Shown here: positions 15,863 to 23,908 of the stretch, one piece after another | Position numbering within the stretch: position 1 is the first letter of the stretch | How the letters are laid out: each line of letters begins with the position of its first letter | Assembly (NCBI GenBank): GCA_023265045.1 | Contig: JAHFUQ010000027.1 | Coordinates: 1-35,109, forward strand | DNA: 35,109 nt | Direction of reading: 5' to 3' | DNA from: Acidimicrobiia bacterium | GTDB lineage: Bacteria; Actinomycetota; Acidimicrobiia; Acidimicrobiales; AC-14 | Made by a program: the position numbers and the translations under genes | The notes under the pieces: generated by a model | Databases searched by the model: none | Told to the model about the DNA's origin: nothing | Seen by the model: the letters and a program-made list of their open reading frames with translations, nothing else

Positions 15863-16217
15863 TGGAGGTGGAGGGAATCGAACCCTCGTCCTTCGAGGCC
15901 TTGACGGGCATTCTCCGAGCGCAGCCGGCGGATGGATCTCGGGCGGTCGCACGTCGTCGGCGCCGGGCGACTGCCCCAGTCAACTGAGTTGTCCCCTAAG
16001 TCCCCGTTGACGAGGCACTCCGGGTAAGCCCCGCTAGATGACGCTCGTACCCGGACCGCAGGGCTGGGCCCGGGCGAACGTTCTCACTGGTTAAGCAGCG
16101 AGAAGTGCCGGCTTGAGGTCGGCGTTTATGTTTGGTTTTCCGGCTCTTTTACGTGGCTCCGGAGACCACGGCTCGCTTCTCCCATCTCAACAACCGAAGT
16201 CGAAACCATGCACCCCC
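15863..16217 (-). ncRNA. ssrA: tmRNA (transfer-messenger RNA)
   Basis: This RNA rescues stalled ribosomes together with SmpB, encoded about 2 kb away. The 5' end (from 16217) reads GGGGGTGCATGGTTTCGAC, the standard tmRNA start. It pairs with CACCTCC (complement of 15864-15870) as a 7-bp acceptor stem with one G-U, followed by discriminator A. The T-arm is GAGGG-TTCGATT-CCCTC (15871-15887). The 3' CCA is not encoded. The tag frame starts at GCC (16123) and ends with TAA at 16091, giving ADLKPALLAA, with the usual Leu-Ala-Ala end that ClpXP recognises. Length 355 nt is normal for a one-piece tmRNA. The exact resume codon is inferred from the frame and the Ala codon. Confidence 0.96.
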
Positions 16218-16298
16218 TGGTTGGCAACCTGACCGCCCAAGTGTAACGCCGGCCGGCCGGCGAGCCTTCCGGCGGGCGCCGCGCGATGCTTGGTCCCA

Positions 16299-17066
16299 AT
16301 GGTCCGGTGGCTCCTGAACCACGTTTCGAGCCCGGTCCTCCTGTTGATCATCGTTGGCGCGGCGCTGGCGATCGGGGCGGCCGCCGAGTGGTGGCAGGCC
16401 CACCAGCGCGGGCGGCCGACCAGGGCGAACGACATGGTGACGCTCACCGTCGAGTTCGTCGGCCTGGCCTACGCCATCATGGTCGGCTTCGTGATCGTCA
16501 ACCTCTGGCAGGACCAGACCGACGCCCGCGAAGCGGTTTCCCAAGAGGCGTCCGCCCTGCGTGACATCGCCACCCTGAGCGAGGTCCTGCCCGCCGACTC
16601 GGCCCGGATCGCGGCGGCCGTCCGGACGTACTGCGACGTGGTGGTCAACGACGAATGGCCCCTGCTCCGGAACGGAACGAGGAGCGAACGGGGCCACGAC
16701 GCCGCCGACGGCGTCCTGCGGGCGATCACCGCGGTGGACGCCTCGGACCCGTTGGCGGACAAGCTGCAATCGTCGATGATCGACTCGTTCAAGGAGTTCA
16801 CGGGGCTGCGGACCCACCGGGTCGCCCTGGCTGACGTCCAGCTGGCCCGGGAGCTGTGGTTGCTGGTGATCCTGGCCAGCGTGTCCCTGATCCTGCTCGT
16901 CGCCGCCTTCGAGAGCGAGGGCAGTAAGTGGCACATCGGCGCGACCATGGTCGTCGCCGCCACGATCGGGACGATCCTGTTCGTCGTCGTCGCCCTGAGC
17001 TATCCGTTCTCCGGCGACGTGTCGGTGTCGCCCAGCCCTTTCATCGAGCTGGCGCGCAGCCTGTGA
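16299..17066 (+). CDS. DUF4239-like (bestrophin-like) membrane protein
   Basis: A 255-residue membrane protein resembling the DUF4239 family. TM1 is at about residues 11-27 (VLLLIIVGAALAIGAAAEWW) and TM2 at about 45-65 (VEFVGLAYAIMVGFVIVNLW). A soluble helical region follows (QDQTDAREAVSQEASALRDI ...), then two C-terminal helices: LWLLVILASVSLILLVAAF and HIGATMVVAATIGTILFVVV. The pattern of TM pair, long helical middle and TM pair matches that family. The function is unknown; the bestrophin likeness is only structural. ATG 16299 is used; TTG 16290 is an alternative. It diverges from ssrA, leaving about 80 bp for both promoters. Confidence 0.8.
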   Translation: MVRWLLNHVSSPVLLLIIVGAALAIGAAAEWWQAHQRGRPTRANDMVTLTVEFVGLAYAIMVGFVIVNLWQDQTDAREAVSQEASALRDIATLSEVLPADSARIAAAVRTYCDVVVNDEWPLLRNGTRSERGHDAADGVLRAITAVDASDPLADKLQSSMIDSFKEFTGLRTHRVALADVQLARELWLLVILASVSLILLVAAFESEGSKWHIGATMVVAATIGTILFVVVALSYPFSGDVSVSPSPFIELARSL

Positions 17067-17081
17067 GGTGAGCGACGACGG

Positions 17082-18083
17082 TCAGCTGGCGACGACCGGG
17101 CGGGGGCGTTCGCGATCCGGCGGCGGTAGCTCGGGCCGCGGCTCGGGCGGCTCGGCCCCGCCGTCGAAGGGCGCCAGTTCGTTGATGATGCGCACGACGC
17201 TCGCCTTGAGTTGCTCAGATCCAGGCGCCGCGTCCAGCTCGGTGCGCAGCTTCATCAGCGCGGCTGCGAGGCGAAGCTGGTCCTGGATCCGTTGCTCGGC
17301 GGCTTGGACCTTGATCGCCTGCTCCCGCGCCGCCAGCACCTCTTTGCTGTCGCCCTGCACCAGGGACTCCAGCGTGTCCACCAGGCGCGCCATGATCCGG
17401 TAGACCACCGACGCCGAGAAGCCCCCCAAGAGAGCCAAAAGCGGGCGGCTGAACGACCCATCGCCGCCGGCCGGGATGAGCGAAGGAAGCACGATCCCCG
17501 CGATCAGCCCGAGGATGAACCGCACCCAGTAGGACGACTCGTACTTGGGGTCGTAGGTTCCGTTGGCGATGTAGCGGTTGGCGCGGAAGAGGGCGGTGAA
17601 GGCCGCGCCCACGCCGGCGGCCGAGAGGAGGAAGAGCTCGTTCACGAGAAGGTCGAGTCCGGAGGAAGAGAAGATGTCGCCGCTCGAGTGGGTCACGCTC
17701 GGGGATGTGGCCGTGAGCATGAACGCCAGGAGCAGCGTGATGGCGACCAGCATCATCTGGCGGATGAGGCGGACGGGGCCGAGGAACGGCAGCCGGGTGC
17801 TCTCTCGCTCCTGGCTCAGCAGCAGGAGGGTGCGCGGCGTGGCCGGGGCGACGAGATGGGCCAACTGGCCGTGCGCCGCGACCAGACGGTTGGTGACCTC
17901 GTTACGCGGCGTCGGATCGTCAGGTCCTGTGTCCTTCAAGTCCTCCTTGACGTTGCCGAGGACCTGGAACACATGGGGAGGAACCTTCAGGCCCGACGCC
18001 AGGGCGTACCGGGCCATGGCGTCGCACTCGGCTACAAGTTGGACGATCAGGTGCGGCTCGCCGCCGCGCTGGCGCGTAGTCAT
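17082..18083 (-). CDS. Multi-pass membrane protein of unknown function
   Basis: A 333-residue protein I do not recognise. Residues 1-103 are soluble and helical, including LIVQLVAECDAMARYALASG and an Asp/Pro-rich loop. Four membrane segments follow at about 107-125, 145-165, 187-204 and 214-232. Residues about 235-300 form a charged helix with coiled-coil character (SKEVLAAREQAIKVQAAEQR), ending in a Pro/Glu/Arg-rich tail. It converges with the DUF4239-like gene (16 bp apart) and lies upstream of smpB on the same strand's far side. An AGAGG sequence about 7 nt upstream supports ATG 18083. The layout suggests a membrane anchor or scaffold; this is inference. Confidence 0.75.
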   Translation of the reverse strand: MTTRQRGGEPHLIVQLVAECDAMARYALASGLKVPPHVFQVLGNVKEDLKDTGPDDPTPRNEVTNRLVAAHGQLAHLVAPATPRTLLLLSQERESTRLPFLGPVRLIRQMMLVAITLLLAFMLTATSPSVTHSSGDIFSSSGLDLLVNELFLLSAAGVGAAFTALFRANRYIANGTYDPKYESSYWVRFILGLIAGIVLPSLIPAGGDGSFSRPLLALLGGFSASVVYRIMARLVDTLESLVQGDSKEVLAAREQAIKVQAAEQRIQDQLRLAAALMKLRTELDAAPGSEQLKASVVRIINELAPFDGGAEPPEPRPELPPPDRERPRPVVAS

Positions 18084-18285
18084 GGGAGGGCCTCTCTTTC
18101 GCTCGTCGCCGACAGGGGGTCACATCGCTCGCCGCTGGGCTTCGCCGGCCCCGCGGTCGACGGCCGACAACCCATCCCGTGCTCACCCCTCCGTCGCCCC
18201 GCCCCGCTGTGCCGCTGGTCGACACGAGCTCCATTGTGCCTCGCCGGCGCCAACGGCGGAAGGGCCGTCGGAACCCGCGTCCTGC

Positions 18286-18813
18286 TCACGGGCGGCGCCG
18301 GTCCTCCCGGCCGTCTCCCCGGTTCCGCCGGGCTAAAGCCCGCTCGGCGTCACGGTCGGCGTCGCGGGTGGCGATGGCGTCGCGCTTGTCGTAGCGCTTG
18401 CGGCCCTTGGCGAGGCCCAGCTCGACCTTGGCCTTGCCCTCCTTGAAGTAGACCGACAGCGGCACGAGGGTCAGTGCCTCGAGGGCGACCCGGTTGGCCA
18501 GCTCGACGATCTCGCGCCGGTGGAGGAGCAGCTTGCGGCGGCGCTCGGGGTCGTGGCCGCCGAACCCGTCCGCCTGGGCGTAGGGCGACACGTGCACGCC
18601 CACCAGCCAGAGCTCGCCGGCCTCGATCCGGGCGTAGGAGTCCTTGAGCTGGATGTGTCCTTCCCGTAGGGACTTGACTTCGGTGCCGACCAGGGCGATG
18701 CCGGCCTCCCGAACCTCGAGGATCTCGTAGTCGTGGCGGGCGCGCCGGTTCTTGGCCACGACCTTCATTCCGGCCGAGGGCTGAGCCAGCGTGGGCGCTT
18801 TCCGTTTCGCCAT
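18286..18813 (-). CDS. smpB: SsrA-binding protein SmpB
   Basis: A 175-residue RNA-binding protein that delivers alanyl-tmRNA to stalled ribosomes. Family blocks are clear: NRRARHDYEILEVREAGIAL, LVGTEVKSLREGHIQLKDSY, ELWLVGVHVSPY, and RRRKLLLHRREI. The C-terminal tail carries VELGLAKGRKRYDKRDAI followed by a long basic Arg/Asp-rich extension, which is disordered until it enters the mRNA channel. The N-terminus is extended by about 17 residues. The partner tmRNA is on the same strand about 2.1 kb downstream. It diverges from the M67 peptidase gene with only 28 bp between starts, so promoters must overlap coding sequence or be very compact. Confidence 0.97.
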   Translation of the reverse strand: MAKRKAPTLAQPSAGMKVVAKNRRARHDYEILEVREAGIALVGTEVKSLREGHIQLKDSYARIEAGELWLVGVHVSPYAQADGFGGHDPERRRKLLLHRREIVELANRVALEALTLVPLSVYFKEGKAKVELGLAKGRKRYDKRDAIATRDADRDAERALARRNRGDGREDRRRP

Positions 18814-18841
18814 CGGCGACGACGGTACCCTCAGGCCCCCG

Positions 18842-19255
18842 ATGCTCAGCCTTGATTACGACGCGTACCTGACAATGGTGGCCCACGCCATCGACGCCGT
18901 TCCCGACGAGGCGTGCGGCCTGTTGGCGGCGCGCCCCAACGCCGACTCGGGCCAGGTCGAGGCCGTCTACAAGTGCCGCAACGCCGCCGCCTCGGCTCGG
19001 GTCTACGAGATCCACCCCCTCGACCACCTCCACGCCGATCGCGACGCGGACCGCCGCGGTTTGCAGATCAGCGGCGTCTACCACTCCCACACCCACACCG
19101 ACGCCTACCCGTCGCCCACCGACGTGGCCCAGGCGCCGGATCCGGAGTGGCACTACGTCCTGGTCTCGCTCAAGTCGCCCGAGCCTGTCGTGCGCTCGTT
19201 CCGCATCGTCGACGGGCGGGTCGCCGAAGAACCCGTTGTCGTGAACGGCCAGTAG
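18842..19255 (+). CDS. mec: M67-family (JAMM) metallopeptidase, Mec type
   Basis: A 137-residue zinc peptidase of the JAMM fold. Catalytic residues are visible: Glu23 (DEACGLL), His81 and His83 (HSHTH), Ser91 and Asp94 (SPTD). In Mycobacterium tuberculosis the homologous Mec protein cuts cysteine from the C-terminus of CysO. The gene is directly followed by cysO (11 bp) and cysM, the same order as in that species, so the same job is likely. In this genome CysO ends in GGA, so the peptidase may also be needed to trim the alanine. ATG 18842 is chosen over the upstream frame, which is antisense to smpB. Confidence 0.93.
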   Translation: MLSLDYDAYLTMVAHAIDAVPDEACGLLAARPNADSGQVEAVYKCRNAAASARVYEIHPLDHLHADRDADRRGLQISGVYHSHTHTDAYPSPTDVAQAPDPEWHYVLVSLKSPEPVVRSFRIVDGRVAEEPVVVNGQ

Positions 19256-19266
19256 GATTTCCGACC

Positions 19267-19545
19267 GTGCCTGTCGAGATTCGTGTCCCCACCGTCCTGC
19301 GCCCGAGCGCCGAAGGGAAGTCGTCGATCAAGGCCGACGGCGCCACGATCGGCGAGGTGTTCCAGGACGCGGTGCGCCAGTACCCCGCGCTCGCCGGCCA
19401 GTTGGTCACCGCGGAGGGCAAGCTCCACAAGTTCGTGAACGTCTACAAGAACGACGAGGACGTCCGGTTCCTCGACCATCTCGACACCGAGGTGTCGGAG
19501 AAGGACGTGATCTCGGTGCTCCCGGCGGTCGCCGGCGGCGCGTAG
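19267..19545 (+). CDS. cysO: Ubiquitin-like sulfur carrier CysO (MoaD/ThiS family)
   Basis: A 92-residue beta-grasp protein that carries sulfide as a C-terminal thiocarboxylate for cysteine synthesis. It matches mycobacterial CysO in recognisable stretches: VPTVLRP, GKLHKFVNVYKNDEDVRF and VISVLPAVAGG. The C-terminus is GGA (Gly90, Gly91, Ala92), whereas a functional thiocarboxylate needs a free terminal Gly, so the last residue probably has to be removed. Translation starts at GTG 19267. It lies between mec and cysM with gaps of 11 and 8 bp, so the three are surely one operon. No activating MoeZ-type enzyme is in the window. Confidence 0.95.
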   Translation: MPVEIRVPTVLRPSAEGKSSIKADGATIGEVFQDAVRQYPALAGQLVTAEGKLHKFVNVYKNDEDVRFLDHLDTEVSEKDVISVLPAVAGGA

Positions 19546-19553
19546 CCCGCGCG

Positions 19554-20498
19554 GTGGCCGTGGCCGTCAACCGCAGCGTCCTCGACCTCATCGGCAACAC
19601 CCCGCTCGTCGACGTCAGCGCCCTCAGCCCGACCCAGGGCGTGCGCATCCTGGCCAAGCTGGAGGGCCAGAACCCCGGCGGCTCGGTCAAGGACCGGATC
19701 GCGCGGGCGATGATCGAGGCGGCGGAAGCCGACGGCACCCTGGCGGCGGGCCAGACGATCCTCGAACCGTCGTCGGGGAACACGGGCATCGGCCTGGCGA
19801 TGATCTGCCGGATCAAGGGGTACCCGCTGCAGGTCGTCATGCCCGAGAACGTGTCGGTCGAGCGCCGCCAGCTGCTTGAGATCTTCGGCGCCGAGATCAT
19901 CCTGTCACCCGGGGAGGAGGGGTCCAACGGGGCGGTGCGGAAGGCGCAACGGCTGGCCAAGGAGCGGCCCGAGGTCGTCATGCTCTACCAGTACGGCAAC
20001 CCGGCCAACGTGGGCGCCCACTACCGGGGGACGGGCCCCGAGATCTGGCGGGACTGCCCTGAGGTCACCCACTTCGTCGCCGGGCTGGGCACGAGCGGGA
20101 CGCTCATGGGCGTGGGGCGGTACCTCAAGGAGCAGAACCCGGCCGTGCAGGTGTGGGCCATCGAGCCGCCCGCGGGCGAACTGGTGCAGGGTCTGCGCAA
20201 CCTCGAGGACGGGTTCGTCCCGCCTATCTTCGATCCCACGGTCCTCGACCGGAAGGTGATCGTGCGGCCTCGTGAGTCGATCGAGTGGACCCGCCGCTTG
20301 ACGGCCGAGGCGGCGGTGTTCGCCGGCATCTCCTCGGGGGCGGCCATGGCGGGGGCGGCGAAGGTGGCCAGGCAATTGGAGGCCGGTGTGATCGTCGTCG
20401 TCCTGGCCGACGGAGGTTGGAAGTACCTTTCGACCGGCGTGTGGACCGACGACCTCGACGAAGTGGTCGAGCGGACGTCACGGATCGTCTACTTCTGA
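19554..20498 (+). CDS. cysM: Cysteine synthase (CysM-type, CysO-dependent)
   Basis: A 314-residue PLP enzyme of fold type II. The PLP lysine is Lys46 in NPGGSVKDR, the phosphate/substrate loop is EPSSGNTGIGLAM, and GTSGTLMG and GISSGAAM follow. Coupling to cysO suggests it uses O-phosphoserine and CysO thiocarboxylate rather than O-acetylserine and free sulfide, as its mycobacterial homologue does; context and end region support this but specificity is not proven. The C-terminus ends with TSRIVYF. Starts at GTG 19554 with a second in-frame GTG at 19560. Its stop overlaps the ATG of the next gene (TGATG). Confidence 0.95.
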   Translation: MAVAVNRSVLDLIGNTPLVDVSALSPTQGVRILAKLEGQNPGGSVKDRIARAMIEAAEADGTLAAGQTILEPSSGNTGIGLAMICRIKGYPLQVVMPENVSVERRQLLEIFGAEIILSPGEEGSNGAVRKAQRLAKERPEVVMLYQYGNPANVGAHYRGTGPEIWRDCPEVTHFVAGLGTSGTLMGVGRYLKEQNPAVQVWAIEPPAGELVQGLRNLEDGFVPPIFDPTVLDRKVIVRPRESIEWTRRLTAEAAVFAGISSGAAMAGAAKVARQLEAGVIVVVLADGGWKYLSTGVWTDDLDEVVERTSRIVYF

Positions 20499-21220
20499 TG
20501 CGGGTGACGGTGCTCGGCTGCTCAGGGTCGTTCCCCGGCCCCGGTCCCGGCGGCGCGTGCAGCGGCTACCTGGTCGACGACGGGACCACGAGGCTGTGGC
20601 TCGACGCCGGGTCGGGGACGCTCGCCAACCTGCAGCGCCACCTCGCGCTGGCCGACCTCGACGCCATCGTCCTCAGCCACGAGCACCCCGACCATTGGGC
20701 CGACCTGGAGGGTTTTCACAATGTGCTGCGTTTCGTCCTGTTCCGGCGGGGCTTCCCGGTGTATGCGCCGGCCGGCCTCAAGCAGCACGTCTACGGCGAC
20801 ATGACGCCGTGGGTGACGTGGCACGACGTGGCTGACGGCGACGTCGCCAAGGTGGGGACGCTCGTGCTCAGCTTCTCGCGCACCGACCACGGGCAGGAGA
20901 CCCTGGCGGTGCGGGTCGACGCCGATGGGGCGTCGCTGGGGTACACGGCGGACACCGGGCCAGGGTGGTCGATCTCGGCGCTGGGGCCCGGTCTCGACGC
21001 CGCTTTGTGCGAGGCCACGGTGCCGGCCGTGCTCGAAGGGCGCATGCAGCACCTGTCGGCGCGCCAGGCGGGCGCGTCGGCCCGTGAGGCGGGGGCGCGG
21101 CGGCTCATCCTTACCCACCTGTGGCCGACGCTCGATCCCGAGCAGGGCCGAGTCGAAGGCTCGGAGGCGTTCGGGTCCGCCGTCGAGTTGGCCGCGGTCG
21201 ACAAGGTGTTCTCGCTGTGA
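20498..21220 (+). CDS. Metallo-beta-lactamase-fold hydrolase (Rv1339-like)
   Basis: A 240-residue MBL-fold enzyme. The metal site SHEHPDHW (HxHxDH) is intact, preceded by [11 protein letters not shown] and [10 protein letters not shown], and a later His is in [20 protein letters not shown] resembles the C-terminal part of RNase Z and cyclic-nucleotide phosphodiesterase-like MBL proteins. Its position between cysM and rph is the same as Rv1339 in M. tuberculosis, which has been described as an atypical cyclic AMP phosphodiesterase; that function is possible here. The ATG overlaps the cysM stop, and its own stop overlaps the rph start, so it is embedded in the operon. Confidence 0.9.
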   Translation: MRVTVLGCSGSFPGPGPGGACSGYLVDDGTTRLWLDAGSGTLANLQRHLALADLDAIVLSHEHPDHWADLEGFHNVLRFVLFRRGFPVYAPAGLKQHVYGDMTPWVTWHDVADGDVAKVGTLVLSFSRTDHGQETLAVRVDADGASLGYTADTGPGWSISALGPGLDAALCEATVPAVLEGRMQHLSARQAGASAREAGARRLILTHLWPTLDPEQGRVEGSEAFGSAVELAAVDKVFSL

Positions 21221-21969
21221 GCGCGCGACTGGGGGGGCGGGAACCCGACGAGCTGCGGTCCATCTCGTTCCAGCGCGACTACACCGAGTTCGCGCCGGGG
21301 TCGGTGCTGGTGAGCATGGGGCGGACGCGCGTGCTGTGCACCGCCTCGATCGAGGACCGCATCCCGCCGTGGCTGCGGGGCCAGGGGCGGGGGTGGGTGA
21401 CGGCGGAGTACTCGATGCTGCCGGGGTCGACCTCGGAGCGCACCGATCGGGAGGTCAACCGGGGGAAGCCGTCGGGACGCACGCAGGAGATCCAGCGGCT
21501 GATCGGCCGCTCGCTGCGGGCCGTCACCGACCTGGTGGCGCTGGGCGAGCGGCAGGTGACGCTCGACTGCGACGTGCTGCAGGCCGACGGCGGCACCCGC
21601 ACGGCCTCGATCTGCGGCGCCTACGTGGCCTTGCACGACGCCTGCACCCGGTTGATGCAGGCCAACCGGCTGACGGCCATGCCGCTCACGGCGGCGTGCG
21701 CGGCCATCTCGGTCGGCATCGTCGGTGGGATCGCGATGCTCGACCTCGAGTACGTCGAGGACGTCAAGGCGGAGGTCGACATGAACGTGGTCATGACGTC
21801 GGAAGCGCGTTTCGTCGAGGTGCAGGGGACGGCCGAAGGGCTGGCGTTCACCCGCAACGAGCTCGACGACCTGCTGGGCCTGGCCGAGCACGGCATCGCC
21901 CAGATCCTGGACTTGCAGGCCGAGGCCTTGGCGACGCCGCCGCCGGCGCGGCCGGCGCCGGCACGTTGA
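21217..21969 (+). CDS. rph: Ribonuclease PH
   Basis: A 250-residue phosphorolytic 3'-5' exoribonuclease that trims tRNA precursors. Conserved blocks include [67 protein letters not shown] and [17 protein letters not shown], the last being the phosphate/metal-binding region. The length matches the family (about 240-255 residues). A short Ala/Pro-rich tail is added at the C-terminus. It starts at GTG 21217, overlapping the previous stop by GTGA, and ends inside the region where the next gene starts. Order rph-rdgB is common in actinobacteria and many other bacteria. Confidence 0.97.
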   Translation: MSARLGGREPDELRSISFQRDYTEFAPGSVLVSMGRTRVLCTASIEDRIPPWLRGQGRGWVTAEYSMLPGSTSERTDREVNRGKPSGRTQEIQRLIGRSLRAVTDLVALGERQVTLDCDVLQADGGTRTASICGAYVALHDACTRLMQANRLTAMPLTAACAAISVGIVGGIAMLDLEYVEDVKAEVDMNVVMTSEARFVEVQGTAEGLAFTRNELDDLLGLAEHGIAQILDLQAEALATPPPARPAPAR

Positions 21970-21971
21970 CG

Positions 21972-22550
21972 GTGCGACTCGTGTTGGCGACCGCGAACCC
22001 CGACAAGGTCCGGGAGATCACGGCGCTGCTCGGCGACGTGGTGGAGTTGCTGGCGCGGCCGCCTGGGGTGGGTGACGTCGAGGAAACCGAGGACACGTTG
22101 GTCGGGAACGCACGCCTGAAGGCTCAAGCGATCGCCGCGGCCAGCGGCGAGGCGGCCGTCGCCGACGACACGGGGTTGGAGGTCGACGTCCTCGACGGCC
22201 GTCCCGGCGTCTACGCGGCGCGTTACGCCGGCGAGTCGGCGACGTACGCCGACAACGTCGCCAAGCTCTTGTCGGAACTGGACGGGGTCGAGGACCGGAA
22301 GGCCCGGTTCCGCACCGTCGCCATCGTCGTGTTCCCGGACGGGCGGGAGGTCGTCGCCGAGGGGTCGGTGCGGGGCTTCATCGCGATCGACCCCCGGGGG
22401 GAGCGTGGCTTCGGGTACGACCCCGTCTTCGTGCCCGTTGACGGCGGCGGCCGCACGTATGCCGAGATGTCGCTTGCGGAGAAGCAGGCGGTGTCGCACC
22501 GGGGCCGGGCGTTCCGGGCCCTGGCCGCTCAGCTGGATCAGCTGCCGTAG
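21972..22550 (+). CDS. rdgB: Non-canonical purine NTP pyrophosphatase (RdgB/HAM1)
   Basis: A 192-residue enzyme that hydrolyses dITP, XTP and similar damaged nucleotides to monophosphates. Recognisable motifs are VLATANPDKVREI at the N-terminus, VADDTGLEVDVLDGRPGVYAARYAG, and GFGYDPVFVP, followed by EMSLAEKQAVSHRGRAF. GTG 21972 is chosen because it puts the first beta strand two residues in; TTG 21966, overlapping the rph stop, is also in frame. Its 3' end overlaps the 3' end of the convergent lytic transglycosylase gene by 13 bp. It closes the cysteine/RNA housekeeping operon. Confidence 0.96.
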   Translation: MRLVLATANPDKVREITALLGDVVELLARPPGVGDVEETEDTLVGNARLKAQAIAAASGEAAVADDTGLEVDVLDGRPGVYAARYAGESATYADNVAKLLSELDGVEDRKARFRTVAIVVFPDGREVVAEGSVRGFIAIDPRGERGFGYDPVFVPVDGGGRTYAEMSLAEKQAVSHRGRAFRALAAQLDQLP

Positions 22551-23425
22551 CCCTCCGGCAGCCAGGTGCTGAAGTAGTAGACCTGCCAGTTGTAGTAGCC
22601 GAGGTAGGCCCGCTCGTCGGACTTCATCTGGTCGGCGTAGGCGGTGATGGCCCGGACGTAGCGATTGCTCGGGTTGTACCGGAACAGGGCGTTGTCCATG
22701 TTCCCCGGAGCGCCGTTCGCCTTGAGCATCCGAGCGGCGGCGTGGATCGAGTCGTGGTACGAGTTGATGTCGCCGCCGGCGCCGTAGGCGGCCCAGGTCG
22801 ACGGGATGAACTGCATGGGGCCCTGGGCGCCGGCCGAGCTGTCGCCGCGTATGCGTCCCATGCGGGACTCGACCAGGTGGATGCCGGCCAAGTACTGCCA
22901 GCCGACGCCGGTGTCGGCCTCGGCCGACTTGTACTCGTTGAGCAACTCGGGAGCGGGCGGGGGAGCGACGATGCGCCAGTTCGGCGGGACCGCCTTCGGT
23001 TCGCTCGAGGAGAGCGCCCGGAGGTCGAGGGCGGCGGCGACATTGGCCGCCACCGACGAGCGGGCCGGCTCAGGGAGGCGGGCGATCACCCCGTCGTACC
23101 ACTCGGGATGTGAGGCCAGGCGACCGGTGGCGAGCTGCTCGGTATGGCCAAGGCGGGGAATGGCCGAGGCAGGTGTGGCTGGGTTGCGGATGGCGGCCTC
23201 GGTCGCGCCCAGCTGGGCGGCGAGGTCGTCGGCGTTGTCGGCGATGACGGGCGGACCGGCCGGAACCGTCGTCGCCGGGGCGGCGGGCGGCGCCGCGGCC
23301 GCGGGCCGGGCGGCGGTGGGGGACGAGCTCGGCGAGATCTCGGCGGCCGGTCCGCCGGCGTCGCCGCAGGCCGACAGACTGACGGCGCAGGCGACTGCGA
23401 CCGTCACCAGCCTTGTCGTCGGCAA
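22538..23425 (-). CDS. Lytic transglycosylase-like lipoprotein (SLT domain)
   Basis: A 295-residue cell-envelope enzyme likely cutting peptidoglycan glycan strands. The signal peptide ends in lipobox LSAC, so Cys20 is lipidated. A low-complexity Ala/Pro/Ser/Thr linker (about 22-60) spans the wall. A helical domain follows, then the lysozyme-like SLT core: GVGWQYLAGIHLVESRMGRI, where the Glu of LVES is the expected catalytic acid, then SAGAQGPMQFIPSTWAAYG and a C-terminal AITAYADQM. The fold and motif order match soluble lytic transglycosylases. A heavy-metal-associated protein gene lies 4 bp upstream on the same strand, so they may be co-transcribed. Confidence 0.92.
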   Translation of the reverse strand: MPTTRLVTVAVACAVSLSACGDAGGPAAEISPSSSPTAARPAAAAPPAAPATTVPAGPPVIADNADDLAAQLGATEAAIRNPATPASAIPRLGHTEQLATGRLASHPEWYDGVIARLPEPARSSVAANVAAALDLRALSSSEPKAVPPNWRIVAPPPAPELLNEYKSAEADTGVGWQYLAGIHLVESRMGRIRGDSSAGAQGPMQFIPSTWAAYGAGGDINSYHDSIHAAARMLKANGAPGNMDNALFRYNPSNRYVRAITAYADQMKSDERAYLGYYNWQVYYFSTWLPEGYGS

Positions 23426-23429
23426 GGGA

Positions 23430-23630
23430 CTACTGAGGCCGGACTTCCTCGTAGCCGGCCTCGACGATGGCCGCCACGACGGCCTCGCTCGGCGCGCTTC
23501 CCTCGACGACCACGGTTTTGCTCTCGATGTCGACCTCGACCCGTTCCACCCCCGGGACCTGGCTCACTCCGCCTTCGATGGCGGACTTGCAGTGGCCACA
23601 GGAGATCTCCGGCACGACATACGTGAGCAT
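23430..23630 (-). CDS. Heavy-metal-associated domain protein (CopZ-like chaperone)
   Basis: A 66-residue ferredoxin-like betaalphabeta protein, complete with MLTYVVPEISCGHCKSAIEG at the N-terminus. The metal-binding motif is CGHC (residues 11-14), in the place of the usual M-x-C-x-x-C of copper chaperones; here the residue before the first cysteine is Ser. The remainder, VPGVERVEVDIESKTVVVEG, is typical of HMA domains. Copper(I) is the most common ligand, but no copper ATPase is in the window. It ends only 4 bp before the lytic transglycosylase start. The function is inferred from the family. Confidence 0.93.
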   Translation of the reverse strand: MLTYVVPEISCGHCKSAIEGGVSQVPGVERVEVDIESKTVVVEGSAPSEAVVAAIVEAGYEEVRPQ

Positions 23631-23908
23631 GCGCAGAAGGGTACCGCCGCCCGCCGGCCAAGTTCGGCGGGCTCGCGATCGACTGGCTTACCCGCCTCGC
23701 CTTGCCGACGACCCGCGCGACGAGTCGCCAGCCCTGTCGCCGAACGCTGACGCCGAGGAGCGGGCCAGGATCGTGACGGCGGTTCTCGACGCCGCGGACG
23801 CGTTGACGGGGCGATGAGCTTCGTCCGCTTTGTCGTCCTTCCCGGTCAGAGCGAGGCGCGGGTCGCGGGTCGACCATCCAGGTATGAGGATTCGCGCTGC
23901 GACCCCGG
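23631..23908. other. 278-bp stretch between HMA gene and tRNA, no confident gene
   Basis: A plus-strand frame runs through here and ends at 23817 with AEERARIVTAVLDAADALTGR, which reads like a protein tail. Upstream it becomes antisense to the HMA gene and has no credible start. It may be a small gene or a remnant; I cannot decide. The rest of the stretch shows no RNA gene or strong hairpin. Confidence 0.3.

Noticed and set aside
16289-16299. TTG at 16290 as the start of the DUF4239-like gene
   Set aside because: ATG 16299 lies three codons on and gives a normal N-terminus; nothing favours the TTG.
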